Part shown: positions 1 through 8,901 of the stretch, piece after piece
Layout of the letters: the number at the start of each line of letters is the position of its first letter
How positions within the stretch are numbered: the stretch's first letter is position 1
NCBI GenBank assembly: GCA_001799575.1
Contig: MGTT01000011.1
Location: 124,001-188,000 of the forward strand
Length of the DNA: 64,000 bases
Direction of reading: 5' to 3'
DNA from: Elusimicrobia bacterium GWA2_56_46
GTDB taxonomy: Bacteria > Elusimicrobiota > Elusimicrobia > Elusimicrobiales > UBA9959
The notes under the pieces: model-generated
What the model saw: the letters and a program-made list of their open reading frames with translations, nothing else
The model's database searches: none
What the model was told of the DNA's origin: nothing
Made by a program: the position numbers and the translations under genes

Positions 1-450
1 GCCCTTTGGCGGATCCGCGAAAAAATAGCTGGAACCGGGGAAGATCAGCTTGGCCGGAAATACCAGGGTGACCAGCAGATCCTCGTTGGTATGCGTATAC
101 GGATCGGGAGAGGCCTTGGGCTGGGGGTCAATACCGGTCGGTTCGCACGACGCGGAGAGCTGGATCCGGCCGGGATTGAGGAACATCTTCCCTTTCACCG
201 CGTCCATCTTCATCTGCGCGTTTCCGCAGTTTGAAGCGTTGCTTAAACTGCCCCCCGGGGGCCCGGCCACCAGCGAACCGATCCGCGCCAGCTCATAGGC
301 GCAATGGTGCGCCAGAATGGTCTGATACGCCAGGCTGCCCAGTTCCATGATGAAGAACAGCAGCAGCATGAAGACCGGCAGAACCAGCAGAAGTTCGACG
401 GTCACCTGCCCTGCGCTTCTGGTTCCGCTTAATGACCGGTAAAAAGCCAC
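1..450 (-). CDS. TadE-like pilus assembly protein (partial, runs off window start)
   Basis: Minus frame from GTG at 450 reads VAFYRSLSGTRSAGQVTVELLLVLPVFMLLLFFIMELGSLAYQTILAHHCAYELARIGSLV, with a TadE-type N-terminal TM segment; GGGAG RBS upstream. Confidence 0.6.
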   Translation of the reverse strand, partial: MAFYRSLSGTRSAGQVTVELLLVLPVFMLLLFFIMELGSLAYQTILAHHCAYELARIGSLVAGPPGGSLSNASNCGNAQMKMDAVKGKMFLNPGRIQLSASCEPTGIDPQPKASPDPYTHTNEDLLVTLVFPAKLIFPGSSYFFADPPKG

Positions 451-528
451 TGGATCTCCCACGCACAAGCCGGTGAAGCAAAGACCCCGCTCTCTTACAT
501 CCCTGCTTCCTTGGATCGTTCAACAACT

Positions 529-723
529 TTACGGATTGTTACCGCCGCTGGAACCCAGGCTGCCGGCGGCTCCGTTTATCATACCCTGGATCTTCATGAA
601 AAGGCCGGGCATATAGTTCTTGAGCGCCATGCCGGCGATAAGGACCACGCCCACCACCACAGCCAGCATCAGCAGATATTCCACCGTGTTCTGGCCTTTC
701 CGGTTCTTAAACAGTCTGTTCAT
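529..723 (-). CDS. Flp/class III signal peptide pilin-like protein
   Basis: MNRLFKNRKGQNTVEYLLMLAVVVGVVLIAGMALKNYMPG: K-G-Q-x-T-x-E-Y prepilin leader motif plus hydrophobic helix. Confidence 0.7.
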   Translation of the reverse strand: MNRLFKNRKGQNTVEYLLMLAVVVGVVLIAGMALKNYMPGLFMKIQGMINGAAGSLGSSGGNNP

Positions 724-787
724 TTTGCTATTCCTCCAAGTGTGCTCTGAGTATAACTAATTATATCTAATTATGCGCCCGGCTAGT

Positions 788-1024
788 CTACCACGGATCC
801 TCTTTATACATCCTGAGTATTATGACGCCGCCGTTGGTGAACTGCTTTGACAGATACCACTGGAGCGACCTGTACATCATTACGAAAACCGTTAAAAGCG
901 ACACCGTCACCAGCAGGTACTCGATGGTGGTCTGGCCTTTCCTAAGGATGAGGGATGAAGGATGAGTGATGAAAGAAAAACGTTTCGGACTTTTAGCTTT
1001 TACGACCGGACTTGATATTCCCAT
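788..1024 (-). CDS. Pilin-like class III signal peptide protein with heptamer-array-encoded N-terminus
   Basis: RKGQTTIEYLLVTVSLLTVFVMM prepilin motif preceded by FITHPSSLIL encoded by the heptamer repeat; start codon uncertain. Confidence 0.55.
   Translation of the reverse strand: MGISSPVVKAKSPKRFSFITHPSSLILRKGQTTIEYLLVTVSLLTVFVMMYRSLQWYLSKQFTNGGVIILRMYKEDPW
944..976. repeat. Heptamer array family A (GGATGAR)n, about 4 units
   Basis: GGATGAG GGATGAA GGATGAG TGATGAA read directly. Confidence 0.9.
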
Positions 1025-1057
1025 TATTCTTCTCGTTCCTTAACAGCCCCCGGTCTT

Positions 1058-2086
1058 TTAAAATTGCACTTTCACCATGATCTGGCTTGATTTACCGAGG
1101 GCGCCGTAGGGAACCATAGTGTAGTCCAGCGACATCCCGTAACCCATGGCCTGCGCGGTATAGATCCCTATGCCGAACGACCAGCCGCTGGTCTTGCTCA
1201 GGCCCAGCGTATCCAGGGTCTTATCGTCGTAATTTTTGCCGTAGTCGTCCGCGCCCGTATACCCCGTGCGGACGCTCACGCGCCCCACCTGGATCACTTC
1301 CTCCGGGAGGTTGAACTCCACGCCGCCGCCGGGCTGGGTCCGCCGGTCGGAATAACTCTTGGACTCCAGAAGAGCCGTGATGAACGGATTGGGCGAATAA
1401 GCCAGGCCCAGCCGCTGGATCCTGACCACCTGGTCTTTCTTGCCGGAAAAGTTCGCGCCGGACCAGCCGAGAGAAAGTTTACGGCCCACTTTCAGAACGA
1501 CGCCGCCGTCGAAAACAAGATTATTGTACTTCTCGGTGTAATTATCCTCCATCACTTCCTTGGCGCTGACGCCCACAAGCAGGCGTTCAAGGAAAAAACT
1601 TTTGGCCAGCGTCAGCGTACCGTAGCTGTTGCGGACTTTTACGTCCTCCCCGTACTGCGGTATCCCGGCCTGATCCCTCACGTCAAAGCCCTTGATGCCG
1701 TAATAGGCGACGTTGACTCCGATGACCGACTGCCCCACGGGATGCACGTAAGCCATGTACTGTCCGGAATAATCCTGGAACCAGCTCAGATAGGAAAACC
1801 CCGCTTCGCGCAGCTGCGAGGAAGCGACGCCCGCGGGATTTATAGTCATGGCCTCGGTTCCCTCCACTATGGATACCCCGCAGTTTCCAAGCGCCTGCGC
1901 CCTGGGACTGCCGGTCGGGATCTTCATGAACACCGCTCCCGAAGTCCCCACTTGCGAGTCCGCGGCATGGGCGGAAAGGATGAAGGATGAGGGATGAAGG
2001 ATGAAACACAGAATGATAAGAAACCGGAACCCGGACATTTTCCCCATCCTCTTTTCCGCTTCTTTAGTCCCAAAAAAATTTCTCAT
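1058..2086 (-). CDS. PorV/PorQ-like outer-membrane beta-barrel protein
   Basis: FMKIPTGSPRAQALGNCGVSIVEGTEAMTINPAGVASSQLREAGFSYLSWFQDYSGQYMAYVHPV is typical of PorV/UPF0164; signal peptide from repeat cassette. Confidence 0.75.
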   Translation of the reverse strand: MRNFFGTKEAEKRMGKMSGFRFLIILCFILHPSSFILSAHAADSQVGTSGAVFMKIPTGSPRAQALGNCGVSIVEGTEAMTINPAGVASSQLREAGFSYLSWFQDYSGQYMAYVHPVGQSVIGVNVAYYGIKGFDVRDQAGIPQYGEDVKVRNSYGTLTLAKSFFLERLLVGVSAKEVMEDNYTEKYNNLVFDGGVVLKVGRKLSLGWSGANFSGKKDQVVRIQRLGLAYSPNPFITALLESKSYSDRRTQPGGGVEFNLPEEVIQVGRVSVRTGYTGADDYGKNYDDKTLDTLGLSKTSGWSFGIGIYTAQAMGYGMSLDYTMVPYGALGKSSQIMVKVQF

Positions 2087-2125
2087 AGCATCTCCCTAAC
2101 ATCCCTCATCCCTCATCCCTCATCC
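1978..2125. repeat. Repeat cassette copy 1: inverted heptamer arms (GGATGAR x4 / CATCCCT x3.7) flanking a ~94-bp core with RBS, start codon and signal peptide
   Basis: Arms at 1978-2005 and 2100-2125; core strongly similar to 8694-8789. Confidence 0.85.
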
Positions 2126-2128
2126 TTT

Positions 2129-5100
2129 TTACGGCACCAGTATCTTTTTGACCGTCTGGAACGCTCCTTTCGCACCGTCCCGGCCCTCCAGCCTGATAAC
2201 CGCGAAATATACTCCGGGAGCCACGAGCCTGCCGGAACTGTTGGTCCTGGGCCAATAATGCGTCAGATCGACCCCTCCGCCCAAAAGCCCCGAACTGTAC
2301 CTGTATATAAGATCTCCGGCCAGGTTATAGATCTTGATACTAGCTTCGGAATTGATGTATATGGGTATATGAAAATAACCGTTCGTCCCCGTATAGGGAT
2401 TGGGCGCGAACCAGATATCTTTCTCAAGCTGAGCGTCGTCCTTGCTGGGGCCGTTGGCCACCGGGATGTTGGCGACTATCTGATCGTCGGCCAGCCCGCT
2501 GCCGGGCGACACCGTGCCGTTCAGCATGCTTATGCTGTCCGCGCTGGTGGAACCGTAGACCTTGAAGACATAGTTCCCGTCCGGCACTTTCGACAGCGTC
2601 AGATCTGTGCCGTCCCAGGTTTCAAAGATCTGGGCCCGGGCAGGCCGCATACCCACGAACATCTTCACAAGCTGGGCGGGCTTACAGTCCGCGGCAAGAT
2701 TTACGCACGAACTCAGGGGCGTCCCGGGACGGTAGATCCTGGTCACCACCCTCATCGGCTCGGAAACCTGGTACGAGATGACGGCCGGGGATTCCATGGT
2801 CATCGGCGTGATAGCCATGTCATAGATCCGCAGCGGATTGACGGAGATAGGCTGCTGAACCGTCGCCGCGGAGATCAGATCGGTGCGGAGATCGCGGGCG
2901 ACTATTTTCACGTTGTAGTCTCCGGCCGGCACAAAATCGCCGTTGACGCAGACAGCCGGGTTCGGACTGTTGCATTTCCCGTCCCAGAATTCCTTATTGG
3001 GCAGGCCGCCGTCCCTGACCTCCCCGGAGATGATAGAAGCGACCACCTGCGGAGTGTTGAAGTTGTTCAGAACCTGCACCGTGACCGAAGACTGGCGGGT
3101 GACCATATAATCTATCTCGTAAGGCGGCAGCAGAACGGTGTCGGAAGAATTGAACATCGTGGGAATGCTCGGGATTACGTCAAAGGCCGTAAAAATGATC
3201 TGTCCCCTGGCCACGTCAAAGTAGCCGTAAACCTTGTCGGCGGCGTACATAACGGGCTGAACCGAGGTGACGGCGGTGGTAGTGTGAGCCACCAAAGTAA
3301 AGGGATACCTGCCGTCCGGCTTAAGAACGCCCTCCTCATCCCGTCCGTCCCAGGAGTCGGTGATCTTAAAGCGGCCGGGGCGCATCCCGGAAATGGTAAA
3401 AATCGGCTGTTTAACCGGAACCACGTTCGGCCAGTCGGACGGATTCACCGTGACGTCTGTCGGATAGATCTTCAGCTCGACATACATCGCCTGCGAAAGC
3501 TCGAAATCTATAGTTGCGACATCGGAAGCCCCGCCCAGCAGCGGCGTGGTTTTTACATCCACGATACGGAACATCTCAACGGGCGTGCGGGCCGTGGTGG
3601 TGGAGACCCTGGTGGAAACGCAGGAATACGGATCCTCGGTTATCAGTTCGGCCTGGTAAATTCCGCCGGCGACGTATTTTCCGCTATCATCTTTTCCGTC
3701 CCATAATTCCCGGTTTGAGAAATTGGCGAACCTGGTCTCCCGACTGATAAGATGCCTGACCGGAGTCGTGCTGCCTTCGGGCAGAATATTCATCGTGACC
3801 AGGGTGTCCCTGACGGGGGTGTAACGGAAATAGAACGGATCCAGCCCCGCAACCGAAGGAGAGGAGCCTATCACAGTAGAGGAAGGCGAGATAAGACTGA
3901 CCACCAGACCCCTGGCCACCGGCAGCGTGCCTACCGCCAGGCGCTGGTTCCTTATGACCCCGCCGGACGCCGCCGCGGAAGGGAGCTCGGCCCAGATAGC
4001 GTAGATATAGTCGCCGTCGCAGACAGGGTTGCCGAGATTGTCCCGGCCGTCCCAGATGGTGGAAGCCGTCTGCCGGCCCGCTTTCTGCTCGGTTATCAGC
4101 CTGAGCAGGGTTCCGGAATTAAGCGCCGGTGGATTTGTCACGCTGTTCAGGTCGGTGAAAGCCGTGCCGGGCGAATAAATGCCGACGTAAACGGTCGCGG
4201 CTTCGGTGAGCAGATAACTTATGACCGCCTGATCCGTGGAAGAGGCGCCCAGGGGTTTCACGGCGACATCGGTTATCTGAAGCGGATCATGCGAAATAGT
4301 GGTAGTATAAGGATAGGCGTTGTCTATTCCCGACCAGTTGTCCTGCGACTCGGCGGAGATCTCCGCCCTGTATACGCCGGGCGGGGCTATCCGTCCCAGA
4401 TTGTCCCGGCCGTCCCAGAAATCCCCGTTCGTGAGGGTGCCGTCCGGAACGCCTTCCCCCACCCTGGGCAGGCTTGAGACCAATACGCGGGTAAGCGGCA
4501 TGACGCCGCCTACGTCTATGGCCGAATATATCCTTATGGAGGTGGTGGCGTCCTTGCTCAACCGATAGAGGATATTGTACGGCTGGGCGGCCACGCCCGT
4601 TATTTTGCCCACCACGGTGGGACTGGAACGCACCGTGTGAATATTCATGACGTCTATCTGTATCGGGATCTGGCTCTCGCCCGGAAAAGCCGCGGTCTGC
4701 TCTATGGAGATATTACCGGCCTGCTGGCTGACCTCGTTGGTCTTGACCTTGGCCCGGAAGCCGTACTGGCCGTTGGTCTTTCCGAAGATGCCGCTCAGGT
4801 TGTAAGAACCGTCCCAGGCGGTGCAGTAATAATTCCCGGCGCCGCCGACGGTGGCGGCCACGTTATTATCGCTCTCGCACTGGCCGATGTTGAAAAGGGA
4901 AACCGTCCTGATAGGGGGAGTGCTGGCCGGATCCAGCGGATTGCCTCCGGCGGCGAACTTGAAGATCTCAAAACTCAGTTCGTTGATACCGAAGTGGCCG
5001 GAGGTGCTTACGCAGACTATCTGGGCGCATAAGGCCAGGCAGCCGCCGGGGTAGTTGCTAGACGGCTGTTCGAATTCTATGCGCGAAGAGTCCCTCCAGA

Positions 5101-5311
5101 CGTTGCCGCCGTCGGTAAGAAAAGAAACGTTCGGAGCGTTGTCGGGGACATCGTTGCAGTAACCGCTTGAGGGGGTCGCGCTGCCCTGGGGAACCACGGT
5201 GCTGAATTTGACGTTTATGTCGGCCACGAAAAGCTGCTGCGCGCTCAGTTGACGGGCCGGAACCGCTGCGAGAAGCAGGATGGCCAGCGGAAAAAGCAGT
5301 CTCTTAGTCAT
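2129..5311 (-). CDS. Large exported protein with repeated FlgD-Ig-like modules
   Basis: Signal peptide; six WDG(R/K/T)D..G...(P)DG.Y-type motifs; C-terminal FAPNPYTGTNGYFHIPIYINSEASIKIYNLAGDLI...APGVYFAVI. Confidence 0.8.
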   Translation of the reverse strand: MTKRLLFPLAILLLAAVPARQLSAQQLFVADINVKFSTVVPQGSATPSSGYCNDVPDNAPNVSFLTDGGNVWRDSSRIEFEQPSSNYPGGCLALCAQIVCVSTSGHFGINELSFEIFKFAAGGNPLDPASTPPIRTVSLFNIGQCESDNNVAATVGGAGNYYCTAWDGSYNLSGIFGKTNGQYGFRAKVKTNEVSQQAGNISIEQTAAFPGESQIPIQIDVMNIHTVRSSPTVVGKITGVAAQPYNILYRLSKDATTSIRIYSAIDVGGVMPLTRVLVSSLPRVGEGVPDGTLTNGDFWDGRDNLGRIAPPGVYRAEISAESQDNWSGIDNAYPYTTTISHDPLQITDVAVKPLGASSTDQAVISYLLTEAATVYVGIYSPGTAFTDLNSVTNPPALNSGTLLRLITEQKAGRQTASTIWDGRDNLGNPVCDGDYIYAIWAELPSAAASGGVIRNQRLAVGTLPVARGLVVSLISPSSTVIGSSPSVAGLDPFYFRYTPVRDTLVTMNILPEGSTTPVRHLISRETRFANFSNRELWDGKDDSGKYVAGGIYQAELITEDPYSCVSTRVSTTTARTPVEMFRIVDVKTTPLLGGASDVATIDFELSQAMYVELKIYPTDVTVNPSDWPNVVPVKQPIFTISGMRPGRFKITDSWDGRDEEGVLKPDGRYPFTLVAHTTTAVTSVQPVMYAADKVYGYFDVARGQIIFTAFDVIPSIPTMFNSSDTVLLPPYEIDYMVTRQSSVTVQVLNNFNTPQVVASIISGEVRDGGLPNKEFWDGKCNSPNPAVCVNGDFVPAGDYNVKIVARDLRTDLISAATVQQPISVNPLRIYDMAITPMTMESPAVISYQVSEPMRVVTRIYRPGTPLSSCVNLAADCKPAQLVKMFVGMRPARAQIFETWDGTDLTLSKVPDGNYVFKVYGSTSADSISMLNGTVSPGSGLADDQIVANIPVANGPSKDDAQLEKDIWFAPNPYTGTNGYFHIPIYINSEASIKIYNLAGDLIYRYSSGLLGGGVDLTHYWPRTNSSGRLVAPGVYFAVIRLEGRDGAKGAFQTVKKILVP

Positions 5312-5399
5312 AAAATCCTCGGGGTCCGGTATTTAAAACTTAAAATTTTCAATCAGTCCTCTCAATTCTGCCATTTTACCGACAGATAATCAATGCCGC

Positions 5400-7145
5400 T
5401 TAATACGTCTTAAACTTATACTTGCCGATCTCCAGCCCGCCCATCTTTCCGTTTTTCTCAAGCGTCCAGAAATAATCTTTCCCGGCCCAGAAAGCGATCG
5501 CCGGGGACTTTAACTTCTGCGAAGAAACGAGCCTGAAAGCGCCATTCTCCGGGACGTAGCGTCTGAGGCCGCCTTTGGCGTCCAGCGTCCAGAGTTGCGC
5601 GCCCACCCACTGCATGGCGGACAGACTTTTCAGGGACGGCAGCGTGTAGCTGGCGTCCACCCCGCCGGCCGGATCCAGGCCGTAGCGGTACAAAAGGCCG
5701 GTCGCCGCGTCAAAAGACCAGAGATTGAAACCGTCCCAGGCCGCGCCCTGAGGGGCCGGGCCGGAGGTTTTAACAGCCTCGATTATCTTCCCGGAGTTAA
5801 TGTCCTTCTTTATCAGTCTCAACTGAGCCAGATCCAGCGCCCAAGCGCCTCCGTCAAAGGCGCTGACGGCCGCCGGCCTGAACGGCCCCGCTCCCGTTCC
5901 GTTGAAAACGCGCAGAGTGGAAAGATCTTTCGGATCTTTAAGCACAAGCCCGGAGTCCCAGTCCGCCAGCCACAACCCGTCCCCGGACACGGCCAGACCG
6001 GAGGCGTTGGGCGTGTCAAGGCTCAGACGGCTTAAAAGCGAGAAGTGCACCTTGGTTCTGTAATCGTATACCCGCCAGGCCAGCAACCCCATCAGTGTCA
6101 GGCCGGCAAGCGCCATGGCCAGGAGCTTTGTAACGCTCCTGCGGAATGCGGGGCGCGGGATGCGGGGCGCGTCGGCGGCGGAGCCGGAAGAAACGAATAC
6201 AGCCGGCAGCTGCACGCCTTTAAGCGCGTAGAGTTTAAGGATCTGGGAAACTTTTTCCGACCACTCCGAAGATTCTTTCAGCGTATTGGCGAGCCCGGCG
6301 GCGTAATCGAGGCCTTTCGTTTCCTCTTCCTTGAGTTTCGCGGTCCATGCTTCGCGTTCGGAGCGCAGGCGGGACTCCCAGACCGCGAATTCCTGGCGGT
6401 GGGTTTCCCAGACCGAACGCTCGCGATCCCAGAGTTCGCGCCATTCCTTCCGCTCGGCGTCCCAGTTGGCCTTGGCTTCGGCCAGACTGGATTCCAGTTC
6501 AGCGGCTTTTTTTCCGGCTTCGTTTATCTTTTTTTCCGCGTCGGACCGCGCGCGCCTCTCGGCCAGCAGTTCGGAAAGCGTTCTTTCCACGGCCTCTTTG
6601 GCGTCGGCGAGCCGGCGCTCCGCTCCGTCGGCGGCGTCCCTGAGGTTGGACTGCTCCACGGCGGACTCGGTAAATTTTTTCTGCCAGGCGTCCCGCTCCT
6701 CCCTCAGGGTCTCAAGCCGCCCGTTCAGCACGGTAAGCTCCACCCTGGTCCGCTCCAGGAGCTCTTTAAGCAGCGTCATCTCGCGCGCGTGGTTCTTCTT
6801 CTGCGCGCCCAGTATTTTGCCGGACTCCTCCAGTTTCAGCACCGAGGTGAGTTCCTCGCTGATAACCTTTTCCCTGGCCTCGTGATAGTGCTGCTTCAGT
6901 TCCGCCAGGTGCGCACGCGTCTCGTCCAGCTGCGCCGACAGGTCGCGGATGCTGGCGTCCTTTGCCTCCAGCAGGCGCTTCCAGTCGCTCTCGGCCCTGG
7001 AAAAATTATTTTTGAGAAACTGCACGGTTTCCAGCTGCGCCTCGCTGAGACGCGAAGACTGGCCGGAAAGCTCCGGGACATAATCTTTCCCGGAGGCTTT
7101 CTTCCAGAGCTCGCCCAGCTGCCTGTCTATCTCTTCGTTGTCCAT
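5400..7145 (-). CDS. Coiled-coil protein with single TM and C-terminal propeller-like domain
   Basis: About 300 aa of charged heptad-like sequence, TM segment (SVTKLLAMALAGLTLMGLLAW), then repeated W-rich blades (GLWLADWDSGLVL, GAWALDLAQLRL, NLWSFDAATGLL, QLWTLDAKGGL). Confidence 0.6.
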   Translation of the reverse strand: MDNEEIDRQLGELWKKASGKDYVPELSGQSSRLSEAQLETVQFLKNNFSRAESDWKRLLEAKDASIRDLSAQLDETRAHLAELKQHYHEAREKVISEELTSVLKLEESGKILGAQKKNHAREMTLLKELLERTRVELTVLNGRLETLREERDAWQKKFTESAVEQSNLRDAADGAERRLADAKEAVERTLSELLAERRARSDAEKKINEAGKKAAELESSLAEAKANWDAERKEWRELWDRERSVWETHRQEFAVWESRLRSEREAWTAKLKEEETKGLDYAAGLANTLKESSEWSEKVSQILKLYALKGVQLPAVFVSSGSAADAPRIPRPAFRRSVTKLLAMALAGLTLMGLLAWRVYDYRTKVHFSLLSRLSLDTPNASGLAVSGDGLWLADWDSGLVLKDPKDLSTLRVFNGTGAGPFRPAAVSAFDGGAWALDLAQLRLIKKDINSGKIIEAVKTSGPAPQGAAWDGFNLWSFDAATGLLYRYGLDPAGGVDASYTLPSLKSLSAMQWVGAQLWTLDAKGGLRRYVPENGAFRLVSSQKLKSPAIAFWAGKDYFWTLEKNGKMGGLEIGKYKFKTY

Positions 7146-7270
7146 AAAATCAGGTTTCAGGGTCTAGAATTCAGGGCACCTTGTTATAAGTTTAACAGGC
7201 GGATGTTGCCCGGGAGTGAATTAAATGTTAAAAAAAGGTTACAGGCGGGCTCATGCTGGAACCGCATGAG

Positions 7271-7345
7271 CGGTATCCGGTAACCAGTGGCCGGTAACCA
7301 GTAACCGAATACCGGATACTGGTTACTGAATACCGGATACGGGTT
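7271..7345. repeat. Heptamer array family B (CCGGTAA/CCAGTAA/CCGGATA), about 10 units
   Basis: CCGGTAA CCAGTGG CCGGTAA CCAGTAA CCGAATA CCGGATA CTGGTTA CTGAATA CCGGATA. Confidence 0.85.
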
Positions 7346-8775
7346 TACTGCTGTTGCAGTAAACCCTGCAATTCCACCGTCGCCTGGCTGATATCTATGC
7401 CGGCGCCCTGGTAGCGTCCCACTATACGCTGGAGAACGCCTTTGAGCGATTCTTTCGGCGCGCCGCCACTCCTCATCTTGAGATAGGCCGCCCAATCGCC
7501 GCTGAAATCGAATCTGAGCTGGTTCAGCTTGTCGTTGTTGCGCTTCTCTTCCAGCGATCTAAGCTCCGCTTCCGCGCGGCGCTGGCGCTCGACTATGGCC
7601 TCCAGTTTTTCCCTGGCCTGCGTTACCTCCGCTTTCTGTTCGCGGGCGGCTTTCAGGCCGGCGTTAAGCAGTGCCGTCTCATTTTTAAGGTCGCTCAGCT
7701 CGTCCCGGAGAATGCTTTCGCGCCTGGCGGATTCGTCAAGGGCCTCCATCAGGTCTTTGCGGTATTTGATTTCCTGCCTTACCAGCTTTTCATATTCGGA
7801 TCCGGAATCTTTGTCTCCGAAGCGGATGCTGAGACTTAAAACATGGCCCGGCGTTATCGTCCCGGTGAGCGGGACAAGGAGGGAATAGGAGATTTCCGAG
7901 GCCGGCCGCCGGTAGCCCGCGCCCAGGCTCACAAAAGAGGCGTTCGGCGCGAGGGAGAGCCCCGCGCGCGAACTGAAAATACCGTAGCGGTAGGTGCGCC
8001 AGAGATATTCAAAACCGGAATTGACGCTGAAATTGCCCTTGTAGCCGCCGGCGCCGGAACGATTGGCGACGTCCAGCGTGAGCGTGTAATCTTCCGTCTT
8101 TTCGGCCACGCCCAGGCGGGCTGAGAACGGCGCCTTGTCCTTCAGTGCCCCCTCTCTGAAAGAGGGAGAATTGACATTCAGCAGGGACAGGCCGAAGTTG
8201 TGCTTTGTGTCCGCGCGCCAGAGAGCTCCCAGATCGAGACCCAGCGCCATTTTGGAATCGCCGCTCCGCACCGAAGAGAGCTGCATAAATTTCAGGCCGG
8301 CGCCCAGATCCAGCGCGCCGGCGCCGGCTTTCCGGAACTGCCAGGTCGCCCAGCCGAGACTGAACATTTTTTCCTTAAGATCCGCGCCCAACGCCCTGTA
8401 ACGGCCCAGGATCGACATCGTGCCGAGCTTTCCGTAGGCCATGCGCGGAATAGCCGCGCCGGCCGCATAGCTGTCAAAATCAAGCGGGCCCAGGCTTGAG
8501 CGGGTACCAGCCTCAAAATGCGCGCCGGTCTCCAGTTTTCTGGTCGAACCCGGAATGGCGGGGTTCAGAAGCGCGCCATTGGCATCGTCCAGCGCAGTGG
8601 CGGAATCCCCCATGCCGCGCAGGCGGGCGCTAAGGCCGGTATCCTCAAAAGCGGCATAAGCTGAAGGGATGAGGGATGAGGGATGAAAGATGAAACACAG
8701 AATGACAAGAAACCATAACCCGGACATTTTTTTTGGCCTCTTTTCCGTTTTTTTAATCCCAAAAAAAAATCTCAT
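7345..8775 (-). CDS. PorV-like outer-membrane protein with C-terminal coiled coil
   Basis: FEDTGLSARLRGMGDSATALDDANGALLNPAIPGSTRKLETGAHFEAG followed by a coiled-coil C-terminus; signal peptide near-identical to the 1058-2086 protein; start MRFFFG at 8775. Confidence 0.65.
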   Translation of the reverse strand: MRFFFGIKKTEKRPKKMSGLWFLVILCFIFHPSSLIPSAYAAFEDTGLSARLRGMGDSATALDDANGALLNPAIPGSTRKLETGAHFEAGTRSSLGPLDFDSYAAGAAIPRMAYGKLGTMSILGRYRALGADLKEKMFSLGWATWQFRKAGAGALDLGAGLKFMQLSSVRSGDSKMALGLDLGALWRADTKHNFGLSLLNVNSPSFREGALKDKAPFSARLGVAEKTEDYTLTLDVANRSGAGGYKGNFSVNSGFEYLWRTYRYGIFSSRAGLSLAPNASFVSLGAGYRRPASEISYSLLVPLTGTITPGHVLSLSIRFGDKDSGSEYEKLVRQEIKYRKDLMEALDESARRESILRDELSDLKNETALLNAGLKAAREQKAEVTQAREKLEAIVERQRRAEAELRSLEEKRNNDKLNQLRFDFSGDWAAYLKMRSGGAPKESLKGVLQRIVGRYQGAGIDISQATVELQGLLQQQ

Positions 8776-8901
8776 AAGCGTCTCCATATCATCCCTCATC
8801 CCTCATCCCTCATCCCTCATCCCTCATCCCTCATCCCTCATCCCTCATCCCTCATCCCTCATCCCTCATCCCTCATCCCTCATCCCTCATCCCTCATCCC
8901 T
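8666..8901. repeat. Repeat cassette copy 2, right arm expanded to 16 perfect CATCCCT units (8790-8901)
   Basis: Left arm GGGATGA x3 + AAGATGA at 8666-8693; right arm 112 nt = 16 x 7. Confidence 0.95.

Noticed and set aside
1994-3706. 570-aa plus-strand ORF
   Set aside because: Antisense shadow of the PorV-like and FlgD-Ig genes; biased R/G/H composition, no recognisable family.
8790-8901. CRISPR or coding interpretation of the CATCCCT array
   Set aside because: Pure 7-bp tandem repeat without spacers; ORF 8690-9052 (SLIPHPSSLIPHPSS...) is a repeat translation antisense to the GGDEF gene end.
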